This document shows, piece after piece, positions 35,812 through 45,425 of a stretch of DNA of 64,000 nt. The DNA is from Streptomyces sp. NBC_01717 (GTDB lineage Bacteria > Actinomycetota > Actinomycetes > Streptomycetales > Streptomycetaceae). The stretch spans positions 1,054,001 through 1,118,000 of the forward strand of contig NZ_CP109178.1 in assembly GCF_036248255.1 (NCBI RefSeq), read 5' to 3'. The translations under genes and the position numbers were made by a program. The notes under the pieces are model-generated. The model was not told where the DNA came from and did no database searches. It saw nothing but the letters and a program-made list of their open reading frames with translations. Every line of letters starts with the position of its first letter. Positions within the stretch are counted from its first letter, which is position 1.

Positions 35812-37257
35812 TCAGACCGCCGGAACCGGGTACGTCGGGTACTCCACCCCGGAGACATGCTGGACGACGCGGATGACCTGGCACGAGTAGCCGAACTCGT
35901 TGTCGTACCACAGGTAGAGGATCGCGTTGTCGCCGTCGACCTTGGTGGCACCGGCGTCGACGATCGAGGCATGGCGCGACCCGATGAAATCGCTCGACAC
36001 CGCGTCGGGGGCGGTGGTGAAGTCGATCTGGCGCTTGAGCGGCGAGGTCAGCGAGACGTTGCGGAGGTAGTCGAGGACCTCCTCGCGGGTGGTCTCACGC
36101 CCGAGCCGCAGGCTGAGGATCGCGATCGAGACGTCCGGCACCGGGACTCGGATCGAGCTGCCGGTGATCGGCGCCTTGAGGTCGGGCAGCGCCTTGGCGA
36201 CGGCGGAGGCGGCACCGGTCTCGGTGATGACCATGTTGAGCGGCGCCGAACGCCCGCGGCGGTCGGCACTGTGGTAGTTGTCCAGCAGATTCTGGTCGTT
36301 GGTGAACGAGTGGACGGTCTCCACGTGGCCGCGCAGGACGCCGTACTCGTCCGCCATCGCCTTCAGAGGCGGGACGATCGCGTTGGTGGTGCAGGACGCG
36401 CAGGACAGGATCTGCTCGTCGGGCTTGATCATGTCGTGGTTGACGCCGTGCACGATGTTGGGGACGTCACCCTTGCCGGGCGCGGTCAGGACGACCTTGT
36501 CGATGCCGGGGCGCAGGTGCTTCGACAGGCCCTCGCGGTCACGCCACTTGCCGGTGTTGTCGATGAGGATGGCGTCCTTGATGCCGTACGCCGTGTAGTC
36601 GACCTCCGACGGGTCGTTCGCGTAGATCACCTTGATCTCGTTGCCGTTGGCGATGATCGTGCTGTTCGCCTCGTCGACCGTGATCGTGCCCTGGAACTGG
36701 CCGTGGATGGAGTCGCGGCGCAGCAGGGAGGCGCGCTTGACGATGTCCTGGTCGCCACCCTGACGGACGACGATGGCGCGCAGCCGCAGGCCGTTGCCGG
36801 AGCCGGCCTTCTCGATGAGCAGGCGGGCGACGAGGCGACCGATGCGACCGAAGCCGTAGAGGACGACGTCGCGCGGCTCGCTGCGCTCCATCTTGTTGGC
36901 ACCCGTGGCGCCGGCGACGGCTCCGGCGGTGAACTCCTCCACCGAGAGACCGCGGTCGTCGGTCTTGTACGTTGCGGCGAGCATGCCGATGTCGATCTGG
37001 GAAGGGCCGAGATCGAGCGTGGCGAGAGCCTGCAGGAACGGCAGCGTCTCGGTGACCGAGAGTTCCTCACCGGCGATCTGCCGGGCGAATCGGTGGGTCT
37101 TGAGGATGCTTACCACTGACTTGTTCACCAAGGAGCGGCTGTGAAGCAGGATCGTGACGTCCCGCTCCCGGTGCAGCTTCCCGATGATCGGGATCATCGA
37201 CTCCGCGATCCTCTCGCGGTTCTTCCAGCTGGTGAACGAGTCCTCATTGACAGTCAC
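35812..37257 (-). CDS. gap: Glyceraldehyde-3-phosphate dehydrogenase with N-terminal extension
   Basis: 481 aa from GTG 37257. Typical GAPDH is about 335 aa, so about 130 residues are extra at the N-terminus (ESMIPIIGKLHRERDVTILL, LSVTETLPFLQALATLDLGP), and these are helical and not part of the NAD fold. The dehydrogenase proper starts VVLYGFGRIGRLVARLLIE. It has the catalytic cysteine in ILSCASCTTNAIVPPL, the histidine in VHSFTNDQNLLDNYH and the C-terminal ILYLWYDNEFGYSCQV. It oxidises glyceraldehyde-3-phosphate to 1,3-bisphosphoglycerate. The extended form is known in actinobacteria and some proteobacteria and may be a second, differently regulated isoform. Confidence 0.94.
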   Translation of the reverse strand: MTVNEDSFTSWKNRERIAESMIPIIGKLHRERDVTILLHSRSLVNKSVVSILKTHRFARQIAGEELSVTETLPFLQALATLDLGPSQIDIGMLAATYKTDDRGLSVEEFTAGAVAGATGANKMERSEPRDVVLYGFGRIGRLVARLLIEKAGSGNGLRLRAIVVRQGGDQDIVKRASLLRRDSIHGQFQGTITVDEANSTIIANGNEIKVIYANDPSEVDYTAYGIKDAILIDNTGKWRDREGLSKHLRPGIDKVVLTAPGKGDVPNIVHGVNHDMIKPDEQILSCASCTTNAIVPPLKAMADEYGVLRGHVETVHSFTNDQNLLDNYHSADRRGRSAPLNMVITETGAASAVAKALPDLKAPITGSSIRVPVPDVSIAILSLRLGRETTREEVLDYLRNVSLTSPLKRQIDFTTAPDAVSSDFIGSRHASIVDAGATKVDGDNAILYLWYDNEFGYSCQVIRVVQHVSGVEYPTYPVPAV

Positions 37258-37279
37258 AGGTTTATCTTTCGAGCTAGGC

Positions 37280-37320
37280 GGTGCTCATATGCTAACCCCC
37301 CGCTACTTTGATCATTCAAA
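37280..37320 (-). promoter_or_regulatory. gap: Probable promoter of the GAPDH gene
   Basis: On the minus strand TTGAAT (about 37317-37312) is followed after about 19 bases by TAGCAT, a sigma-70-like pair, in a patch of lower GC. About 30 bases of leader separate it from the start at 37257. Spacing is slightly long. Confidence 0.35.
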
Positions 37321-37547
37321 CGGTGCCACCTGAGCGCATCCCGCGATCGATCCCCATGACCACACCAGGACAGGGAATGGGTCGCCGCACGGGGTGGAAC
37401 GTTCTTTTTGCTGGAGTCCGGACCGGTTCGCCCTCCCCTGTGTGATCCGCATCGGCCTCGGCGCCGACGTGGTCCGCATCGGTCGGCTCGGCGGGCCTCT
37501 GCTCGAACGCCGTCCGGAGCGGCACGACGAGAGACGTTCCGGCTCTG

Positions 37548-37973
37548 TCACCGACCCGCGATCACGACAACGAGCAGAGTCACCGAGAACAGCACGACGA
37601 GGGCGCCCCCGGCGATGAACACGCGTTCAGGGCCCAAACGCTCCCGCCCGTGGACCACGACGTTTCGCGGGTCGGCCGGATCGTAGGAGACATGTACGTT
37701 GTCGCCGTCACTGAACGGCTGTCGCCGGGTCGAGGGCACGGGACAGACGACTTCCATCACCCTGTCGTCCTCCGTCACGAACTGGAGCAGCGGGCGGAGC
37801 AGGGCCGACTCCGCACGAACCTCTCCCGGATATCGCTTGACGAGCGCCTGGACACGCACGCCCGTCTCGCTCACTCGGCGTGCCTGGCGCAAGCCGTAGG
37901 CCCCCACAAGGACGGCGAACATGCCGCCGAACGCGGCGATCCCTGCCAGTACGGCCACGGCACCCACGTCCAT
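37548..37973 (-). CDS. DUF3592-type membrane protein
   Basis: 141 aa from ATG 37973. Two membrane segments, one at each end (VAVLAGIAAFGGMFAVLVGA and VFIAGGALVVLFSVTLLVVV), enclose an extracytoplasmic beta-rich domain with VRVQALVKRYPGE, LLQFVTEDDRVMEVVCP and DNVHVSYDPADPRNVVVHG, the DUF3592 pattern. Function is unknown. Confidence 0.85.
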   Translation of the reverse strand: MDVGAVAVLAGIAAFGGMFAVLVGAYGLRQARRVSETGVRVQALVKRYPGEVRAESALLRPLLQFVTEDDRVMEVVCPVPSTRRQPFSDGDNVHVSYDPADPRNVVVHGRERLGPERVFIAGGALVVLFSVTLLVVVIAGR

Positions 37974-38036
37974 GTCAGCCCCACTCCGATGTGTGTCCTC
38001 GCCTTGGCCGCCCGCACAGGCACCCCCACATTTTGG

Positions 38037-38666
38037 TCACATCAGGCCGGACAGAGCGTGGTTGAGTTCGACGACGTTGACGCTTCTCTGACCCAGAAAG
38101 CCGAGAACACGTCCCTGGACGTGTTGGGCGACCAGCGCCTTGACCTCGGCATGGGCGAGGTGGCGGGCCTTCGCGACCCGGTCGACCTGTTCGTAGGCGT
38201 AGGCCGGGGAGATCGCCGGGTCGAGCCCGGAGCCGCTGGCGGTGACGGCGTCTGCGGGGACCGATGCGGGCGGGACCCCGTCGAAGGCGGCGACGGCGGC
38301 GCGGCGGATCCTGACGGTCTTGATCAGGTCGGTGTTGTTCGGGCCCAGGTTGGAGGCGCCGGAGTTCATGGGGTCGTAGCCGCCCACGGACGGCCGGGGC
38401 TGGAACCACTTGGGGTCGGGGCGCAGCGGCTCCTGCGCGTCGTCGGGATTCTTCTTCGGCAGGGCGAAGTTCTGGCCGATCAGGCTCGAGGCCACCGGCG
38501 TGCCGTTCGTCGTCAGCAGGGAGCCGTTGGCCTGGTGCGAGAGGCCGGCCTGGGCGATGCCGGTGACGAGCAGCGGATAGCCGATGCCGGTGATCACGGT
38601 GAACGCCAGCAGCATTCGCAAGGCGGTCAGATGGTGCTGGAGTACGCGGGGAAGGTTGGTGCGCAC
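38037..38666 (-). CDS. kdpC: Potassium-transporting ATPase subunit KdpC (Kdp1)
   Basis: 209 aa from GTG 38666 (AGAAGAAGG upstream), 34 bases after kdpB. One N-terminal membrane helix (MLLAFTVITGIGYPLLVTGI) anchors an extracytoplasmic domain with the family blocks SSLIGQNFALPKKNPDDAQ, PKWFQPRPSVGGYDPMNSGA, SNLGPNN, PADAVTASGSGLDPAISPAY and the C-terminal GFLGQRSVNVVELNHAL. KdpC stabilises the KdpA-KdpB complex and affects ATP affinity. It is the last gene of the Kdp1 operon, and its length is normal. Confidence 0.96.
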   Translation of the reverse strand: MRTNLPRVLQHHLTALRMLLAFTVITGIGYPLLVTGIAQAGLSHQANGSLLTTNGTPVASSLIGQNFALPKKNPDDAQEPLRPDPKWFQPRPSVGGYDPMNSGASNLGPNNTDLIKTVRIRRAAVAAFDGVPPASVPADAVTASGSGLDPAISPAYAYEQVDRVAKARHLAHAEVKALVAQHVQGRVLGFLGQRSVNVVELNHALSGLM

Positions 38667-38700
38667 CGTGGGATCGCCTTCTTCTCTCGTCGGCCGTCTG

Positions 38701-40829
<2,129 letters not shown>

Positions 40830-40830
<1 letters not shown>

Positions 40831-42494
40831 CAGTGCAGACCCTCCGCGAGGGGTCCGAGCGCGAGCGCCGGGAAGTACGTCAGACCGACAACGATGAGGA
40901 TCACTCCGGTCAACAGCCCGACGAACTGCGGCCGGTGAGTGGGCAGGGTGCCCGCGGTGACCGGAACAGGCTGCTGCCCGGCGAGCGAGCCGGCGAGTGC
41001 CAGGACGAACACCATCGGCAGGAACCGGCCGAGGAGCATGACCACACCAAGTGCGGTGTTGTACCAGACGGTATTGACGCTCAGCCCTGCGAACGCCGAG
41101 CCGTTGTTGTTCGCAGCCGACGCGAAGGCGTACAGGACCTCGGAGAAGCCGTGCGGCCCGGAATTGAGCATGGCCGCCCTCTCCCCCGGGAACGCCATCG
41201 CCAGTCCGGCACCGACCAGCACGAGCGCGGGCGTGGTCAGGATGTAGAGGGAGGCGAACTTCATCTCCCGGCCCCGAAGCTTCTTGCCCAGGTACTCGGG
41301 TGTACGGCCGACCATCAGTCCGGCGACGAACACCGCGACGATCGCCAGGATCAGGATCCCGTAGAGCCCGGAACCGGCGCCGCCGGGCGCGATCTCCCCC
41401 AGCATCATGTTGAAGATCGTCATTCCGCCGCCGCCCGGCGTGTACGAGTCATGGAAGGAGTTGACCGCTCCGCAAGAGGTGAGGGTGGTCGACACAGCGA
41501 ACAGAGCCGAGGCCCAGATCCCGAACCGGGTCTCCTTGCCCTCCATCATTCCGCCGGCCGCATGACCGGCCGCGCTGCTTACGCTGTGCAGCTCGTTGGC
41601 GGTCACGATGGCGACCGATGCGACCCAGATCGATGCCATCACGGCGACGATCGCGTAGCCCTGGCGGTTGTCACCGACCATCGTCCCGAAGGTGCGCGGG
41701 AGTGAGAACGCGATGACCAGCATGAGATAGATCTGGATCAGGTTGGTGAAGGCGTTGGGGTTCTCGAAGGGGTGCGCGGAGTTCGCGTTGTAGAAGCCGC
41801 CGCCGTTGGTGCCCAGTTGCTTGATGGTCTCCTGGGAGGCGACGGGGCCCCCGGTCATGCTCTGGTGCCCGCCCACGATGGTGGTGATGTCGTGGCTTCC
41901 ATGGAAATTCTGAACGGCCCCGGCGGCCACCAGAACGATCGCGAAGACGAACGCAAGGGGCAGCAGAACGCGCAGCACGATTCGTGTCAGGTCCACCCAG
42001 AAATTCCCGACGCGATCGGTCGTCTTCCTGCTGAAGCCCCGGATCAGCGCCGCGACGACGGCGATGCCCACGGCCGCGGAGACGAAGTTCTGGACCGCGA
42101 GGCCCGCCATCTGGACCAGGTGCCCCATCGTCGACTCGCCGGAGTACGACTGCCAGTTGGTATTGGTGACGAAGGATGCCGCGGTGTTGAACGACTGGTC
42201 CGTGGTGACGGACTTCATTCCCAGGGACAGCAGGAGATGGTTCTGCAGGCGCAGAAACGCGTACAGGAACAGTACCGAGACCGCGGAGAAGGCCAGGATG
42301 CTGCGCAGATACACCGACCACTTCTGGTCGGCGTCGCCGTTCACTCCACCTGCCCGGTAGATCAGGCGTTCAGCCTTCCAATGACGATCAGTGGTCAGGA
42401 CGCGGGCGATGTAGCCGCCCAACGGGCGGAACGAGAGGCCCAGCGCGATCACCAGGGCGAGTACCTGGAGCCATCCCGCGAGGGTGTCATTCAT
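40830..42494 (-). CDS. kdpA: Potassium-transporting ATPase subunit KdpA (Kdp1), canonical filter
   Basis: 554 aa from ATG 42494. This is the K+-binding channel-like subunit, about ten helices. The four selectivity-filter segments have the usual residues: [12 protein letters not shown] (about 108-119), [20 protein letters not shown] (about 227-246), [15 protein letters not shown] (about 337-351) and [11 protein letters not shown] later. The C-terminus [17 protein letters not shown] is also typical. It lies between the small membrane peptide kdpF and kdpB in the standard F-A-B-C order. Confidence 0.97.
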
Positions 42495-42505
42495 CGGGCT
42501 GTCTC

Positions 42506-42595
42506 CTAGAACTTCTCGGGGAAGATCAGGCAGACGACCAGATAGACCACGAGGCACGCGGCAACGATGAGGCCGACGATGTTCTCCGCGCTCAC
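42506..42595 (-). CDS. kdpF: KdpF, small membrane subunit (Kdp1)
   Basis: 29 aa from GTG 42595: one membrane helix [20 protein letters not shown] ending IFPEKF, exactly the KdpF pattern. KdpF stabilises the KdpFABC complex like a lipid-type subunit. The start overlaps the stop of a further small upstream gene by four bases (GTGA), and kdpA begins 11 bases downstream. Confidence 0.9.
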   Translation of the reverse strand: MSAENIVGLIVAACLVVYLVVCLIFPEKF

Positions 42596-42699
42596 AGGCG
42601 TCCGACCCCCTTGGCAGCCAGGCCGATGAGGGCAAACACCACGATCGTGAGGCCGATGTACGCGACATCCGACATGCGCGAGGCACCCCGCAGAGTCAT
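42592..42699 (-). CDS. Small single-helix membrane peptide upstream of kdpF
   Basis: 35 aa from ATG 42699, or 27 aa from the internal ATG at 42675 ([11 protein letters not shown]). It has one hydrophobic helix [20 protein letters not shown] and a basic end GVGRL. Its stop is fused to the kdpF start in a GTGA overlap, the hallmark of translational coupling, which supports it as a real gene. It may be an extra small subunit or regulator of the Kdp1 complex; I know no characterised function. Confidence 0.65.
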   Translation of the reverse strand: MTLRGASRMSDVAYIGLTIVVFALIGLAAKGVGRL

Positions 42700-43394
42700 C
42701 GGAGGCAGGCCTGTTCGGCCCACCCGGTTGGGATATGGCGTTGATGTGGAATGCGAGGTCGACGCGTTCCTGACGCTATATCAGTCGACCTCGAGCAGGC
42801 CCGGATGATCTGTGGGCCGATGGGATGACGCTGAGGTGCCGGGTTTCACTCGGCGCGGCCTGATGTCGCTCTGCCTCCGGGAGCAGAACTCGGAAGAGCG
42901 AGCATCGCCCGGGTTGGCTCGGCATCGGAGAAGGTGTCCGTGTCGCCGGAACGCCAGGCGATCCGCCCTCGGGCATGGGCGGTGTATCGCGGACTCGGCG
43001 AACTTCCGCCTCTGGGGTGCGGCGCACCAGGACACGTGGCGTCCCGCGCGACTGATCCTCCGTGACGCCCGTGGGCAGCGGGCACGCTGCGGCGTAGCTG
43101 TATTGCCCCAAGGGCGTTGGAAGCTCGTTGCCGAAGGGCGAGTGGCCGGCGGCTGTCTCGCCCAGGTCCGCGACGCCGACTGTGAAAGCCGTCCCTGTGG
43201 GTTCTGCCCGAAGGCCGTGAGGCCACGCTGACCAGGAACGCCGTGGTCCGTCAGCGTCGCGTTACGGGGAGCGGGCCTGGCATCAAGCATCCGTCAGTGC
43301 GGCGGCTCATCGCCGGTGGGCGGGCATAGCTTCGATGAAGCGCCCGGCCGGACCGACCGGGCGCCGCCAGTCGCCTTCTGCGAGGAGCAGGACC
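42700..43394. other. Intergenic region with the Kdp1 promoter; no gene supported
   Basis: 695 bases between the divergent Kdp1 operon and the SAV_915 gene. Open frames exist on both strands (for example 42812-43231) but none has a family resemblance or a ribosome site. The Kdp1-proximal end contains an AT-richer stretch (GACGCTATATCAG) and an inverted repeat listed separately. Confidence 0.5.
42755..42792. promoter_or_regulatory. Inverted repeat in front of the Kdp1 operon
   Basis: GAGGTCGAC (42755-42763) and GTCGACCTC (42784-42792) are exact inverted copies, 20 bases apart, flanking GACGCTATATCA. It lies 55-95 bases upstream of the first small gene and is a candidate regulator site for the operon. 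Confidence 0.5.
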
Positions 43395-43811
43395 ATGTCT
43401 CCAGTCGAGTTTCCCGAGGACCCCGAGCCTTCTGAACGGTTCCCGGCCGGACTTCTCTACGTCCCTGTCCGGTCGGGGCCCGCTGGATGTACGACCCGGT
43501 TCTTCCGCACCCCCCTGGGCGGCCGCACCGCCGTCGGATTCACCTCCGCGGCGAAACTCACCGCCACTCTGGGCACGGACCAGCCCTCCATCAGGCTCTC
43601 CGAACCCGCACTGCGCGCTCTCGCGGCCCCCCTGGGCGTGACCGCCCTCACCGTCGACCCGCAGTTCTCCGCCCCCGCGACCGACCGCACTGCGGCCGAG
43701 GTCCGTGAGCGCGAGAACTCCTGGAGCCGCTGGCATCCCCAGCAGGTCGGTGCCCTGCGAGTGACCGGCGCCGCTGCTGTCGTCGCATGTCTGAACCTAC
43801 TGGTCGGCTGA
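43395..43811 (+). CDS. SAV_915-family protein
   Basis: 138 aa from ATG 43395 with GAGGAGCAGG upstream. Features match the SAV_915/SseB-like group: LLYVPVRSGPAGCTTRFFRT, LGGRTAVGFTSAAKLTATLG, SIRLSEPALRALAAPLGVTA and LTVDPQFSAP. The C-terminus has a hydrophobic segment (TGAAAVVACLNLLVG). Function is unknown. It is followed 13 bases later by a diaminopimelate decarboxylase-like gene, so they likely share a transcript. Confidence 0.78.
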   Translation: MSPVEFPEDPEPSERFPAGLLYVPVRSGPAGCTTRFFRTPLGGRTAVGFTSAAKLTATLGTDQPSIRLSEPALRALAAPLGVTALTVDPQFSAPATDRTAAEVRERENSWSRWHPQQVGALRVTGAAAVVACLNLLVG

Positions 43812-43824
43812 GGAGGCTCCCGCC

Positions 43825-45201
43825 ATGACCGTTTCCCTTCCCTCGCCCCTTCCGGCCTCGCTGCCCTCGGATCCCCAAGCCCTGTCCCGGATCCTCGGCA
43901 ACACCGACGGCCTGTCCGTCTGGCCCCGTTCCACCCGCCCCGAAGCGGACAGCGACATCTCCGTCAACGGGGTCTCCCTCACCGAGGCAGCCGACCGCTT
44001 CGGCACCCCCCTCTACGTACTGGACGAACAAGAGGTCCGCGAACGCTGCCGCACCTACCGCACCGCGTTCCCCGAAGCCGACATCGTCTACGCCGCCAAA
44101 GCATTCCTGTGCCGTGCACTCGCGCACTGGATACAAGAAGAAGGCCTGGGCCTGGACGTCTGCTCCGCAGGCGAACTCGAGCTCGCCGTCACCACCGGCT
44201 TCCCACCCGAGAACATCGTGATGCACGGCAACGCCAAAAGCCCCGAAGACCTGCGCACCGCCATCCGGCTCGGCGTCGGACGCATCGTCGTGGACAGCCC
44301 CTCCGAAATCGCACGCCTCGCCGCGATCACCCCCGCCGACACCCGCCAAAAGGTCATGGTCCGCGTCGTCCCCGGCATCGCCGCCGGCGGACACGCCAAG
44401 ATCCGCACCGGCACCGACAACCAGAAATTCGGCCTCTCGATCACCGACGGCTCCGCACAGCACGCCGTCACCCGGATACTCGACCAGCCACACCTCGAAC
44501 TCGTCGGCCTGCACTGCCACATCGGCTCACAGATCGCCACAGTCAAACCCTACGTCGTCGCCGTACGACGCATGATCGGCCTGATGGCCCGGATCAAAAA
44601 CCAGCACGGCATCACCCTCCCCCAGCTGAACATCGGCGGCGGCCACGCCATCGCCTACCGGCCCGGCGAGGAAACCATGAACGTGCCCGAGCTGGCCGGA
44701 CGCGTCCGCGCCGAGCTCGAAGAAGGCTGCACCCGCGCCGGACTCCCCGTCCCCCGACTCACCCTGGAACCCGGCCGCGCCATCGTCGGACCAGCCGCAG
44801 TCGCCATCTACCACGTACTCGCCGTCAAACGAACCGGCGACCGCACCTTCGTCGCCATCGACGGCGGCATGAGCGACAACCCCCGCCCCGCACTCTACGG
44901 CGTCCAATACGCACCCCGCCTCATCGGCCGCCCCTCATCCGTACCACCCCGCCTCGTCACCGTCGTCGGCCGGCACTGCGAAGCCGGCGACATCCTCGCC
45001 GACGACGTAGCACTCCCCGGCGACATACGCCCCGGCGACCTCCTCGCCGTCCCCGCGGCCGGCGCCTACCACCTCTCCATGGCCTCCGGCTACAACATGA
45101 TCGGCCGACCCCCCGTCATCGCAGTATCCGACGGCACCGCACGCGTACTCATACGCCGCGAATCACTCGACGACATGAACCGCAGAGACATCGGCCTGTA
45201 A
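43825..45201 (+). CDS. lysA: Diaminopimelate decarboxylase-like PLP enzyme
   Basis: 458 aa, close to LysA length. The fold III PLP decarboxylase features are present: TPLYVLDEQEVRERC, PLP lysine in YAAKAF (Lys92), GLGLDVCSAGELELA, VGLHCHIGSQI, the phosphate-binding LNIGGGHAI, LTLEPGRAIVG and the active-site cysteine GRHCEAGDIL. It should decarboxylate meso-diaminopimelate to lysine, but the glycine loop GGGHA differs from the common GGGLG, so a paralogue acting on a related amino acid is possible. The gene is markedly C-rich and uses more A-ending codons than neighbours. Confidence 0.85.
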   Translation: MTVSLPSPLPASLPSDPQALSRILGNTDGLSVWPRSTRPEADSDISVNGVSLTEAADRFGTPLYVLDEQEVRERCRTYRTAFPEADIVYAAKAFLCRALAHWIQEEGLGLDVCSAGELELAVTTGFPPENIVMHGNAKSPEDLRTAIRLGVGRIVVDSPSEIARLAAITPADTRQKVMVRVVPGIAAGGHAKIRTGTDNQKFGLSITDGSAQHAVTRILDQPHLELVGLHCHIGSQIATVKPYVVAVRRMIGLMARIKNQHGITLPQLNIGGGHAIAYRPGEETMNVPELAGRVRAELEEGCTRAGLPVPRLTLEPGRAIVGPAAVAIYHVLAVKRTGDRTFVAIDGGMSDNPRPALYGVQYAPRLIGRPSSVPPRLVTVVGRHCEAGDILADDVALPGDIRPGDLLAVPAAGAYHLSMASGYNMIGRPPVIAVSDGTARVLIRRESLDDMNRRDIGL

Positions 45202-45222
45202 CAAACACCGGCCCCCACACCC

Positions 45223-45255
45223 GGCGTCCGCCGAAACCCCCTCTCGGCGGACGCC
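45223..45255 (+). terminator. 11-bp hairpin terminator of the lysA-like gene
   Basis: GGCGTCCGCCG (45223-45233) pairs perfectly with CGGCGGACGCC (45245-45255), 21 bases after the stop codon. Confidence 0.8.
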
Positions 45256-45271
45256 GCCCCCCACACACCAC

Positions 45272-45290
45272 GATGGCCCGAAAGGCCATC
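45272..45290 (+). promoter_or_regulatory. Short hairpin before the Kdp2 operon
   Basis: GATGGCC (45272-45278) and GGCCATC (45284-45290) form a seven-base-pair stem. It lies 46 bases before kdpF of Kdp2 and could be part of the terminator or of the leader of the Kdp2 transcript. Confidence 0.35.
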
Positions 45291-45335
45291 AAGTACCCCT
45301 ATTCGCATACCCCAATGTGTGAGGACGAGGTCTCG

Positions 45336-45425
45336 ATGACCGTCGAAAACACCGTCGGCCTGGTCGTGGCCGTAGCACTGCTCGCCTATCTGATTCTCGC
45401 CCTGATCAAGCCGGAGAAGTTCTGA
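45336..45425 (+). CDS. kdpF: KdpF, small membrane subunit (Kdp2)
   Basis: 29 aa from ATG 45336 (GGACGAGG upstream). It has one helix, [20 protein letters not shown], ending IKPEKF. It is near-identical in pattern to the Kdp1 KdpF. Its TGA overlaps the kdpB ATG by one base (TGATG). Presumed role: stabilising the Kdp2 complex. Confidence 0.88.
   Translation: MTVENTVGLVVAVALLAYLILALIKPEKF

Noticed and set aside
42812..43231. 139-codon plus-strand frame and antisense frames in the gap before the SAV_915 gene
   Set aside because: Cys/Arg-rich, no ribosome site, no family. Left as intergenic.
44109..45425. Arg/Pro-rich 438-codon frame overlapping the lysA-like gene
   Set aside because: Simple Arg, Pro and His repeats caused by C-rich codons in the real gene's other frame. 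It does show that gene's unusual composition.
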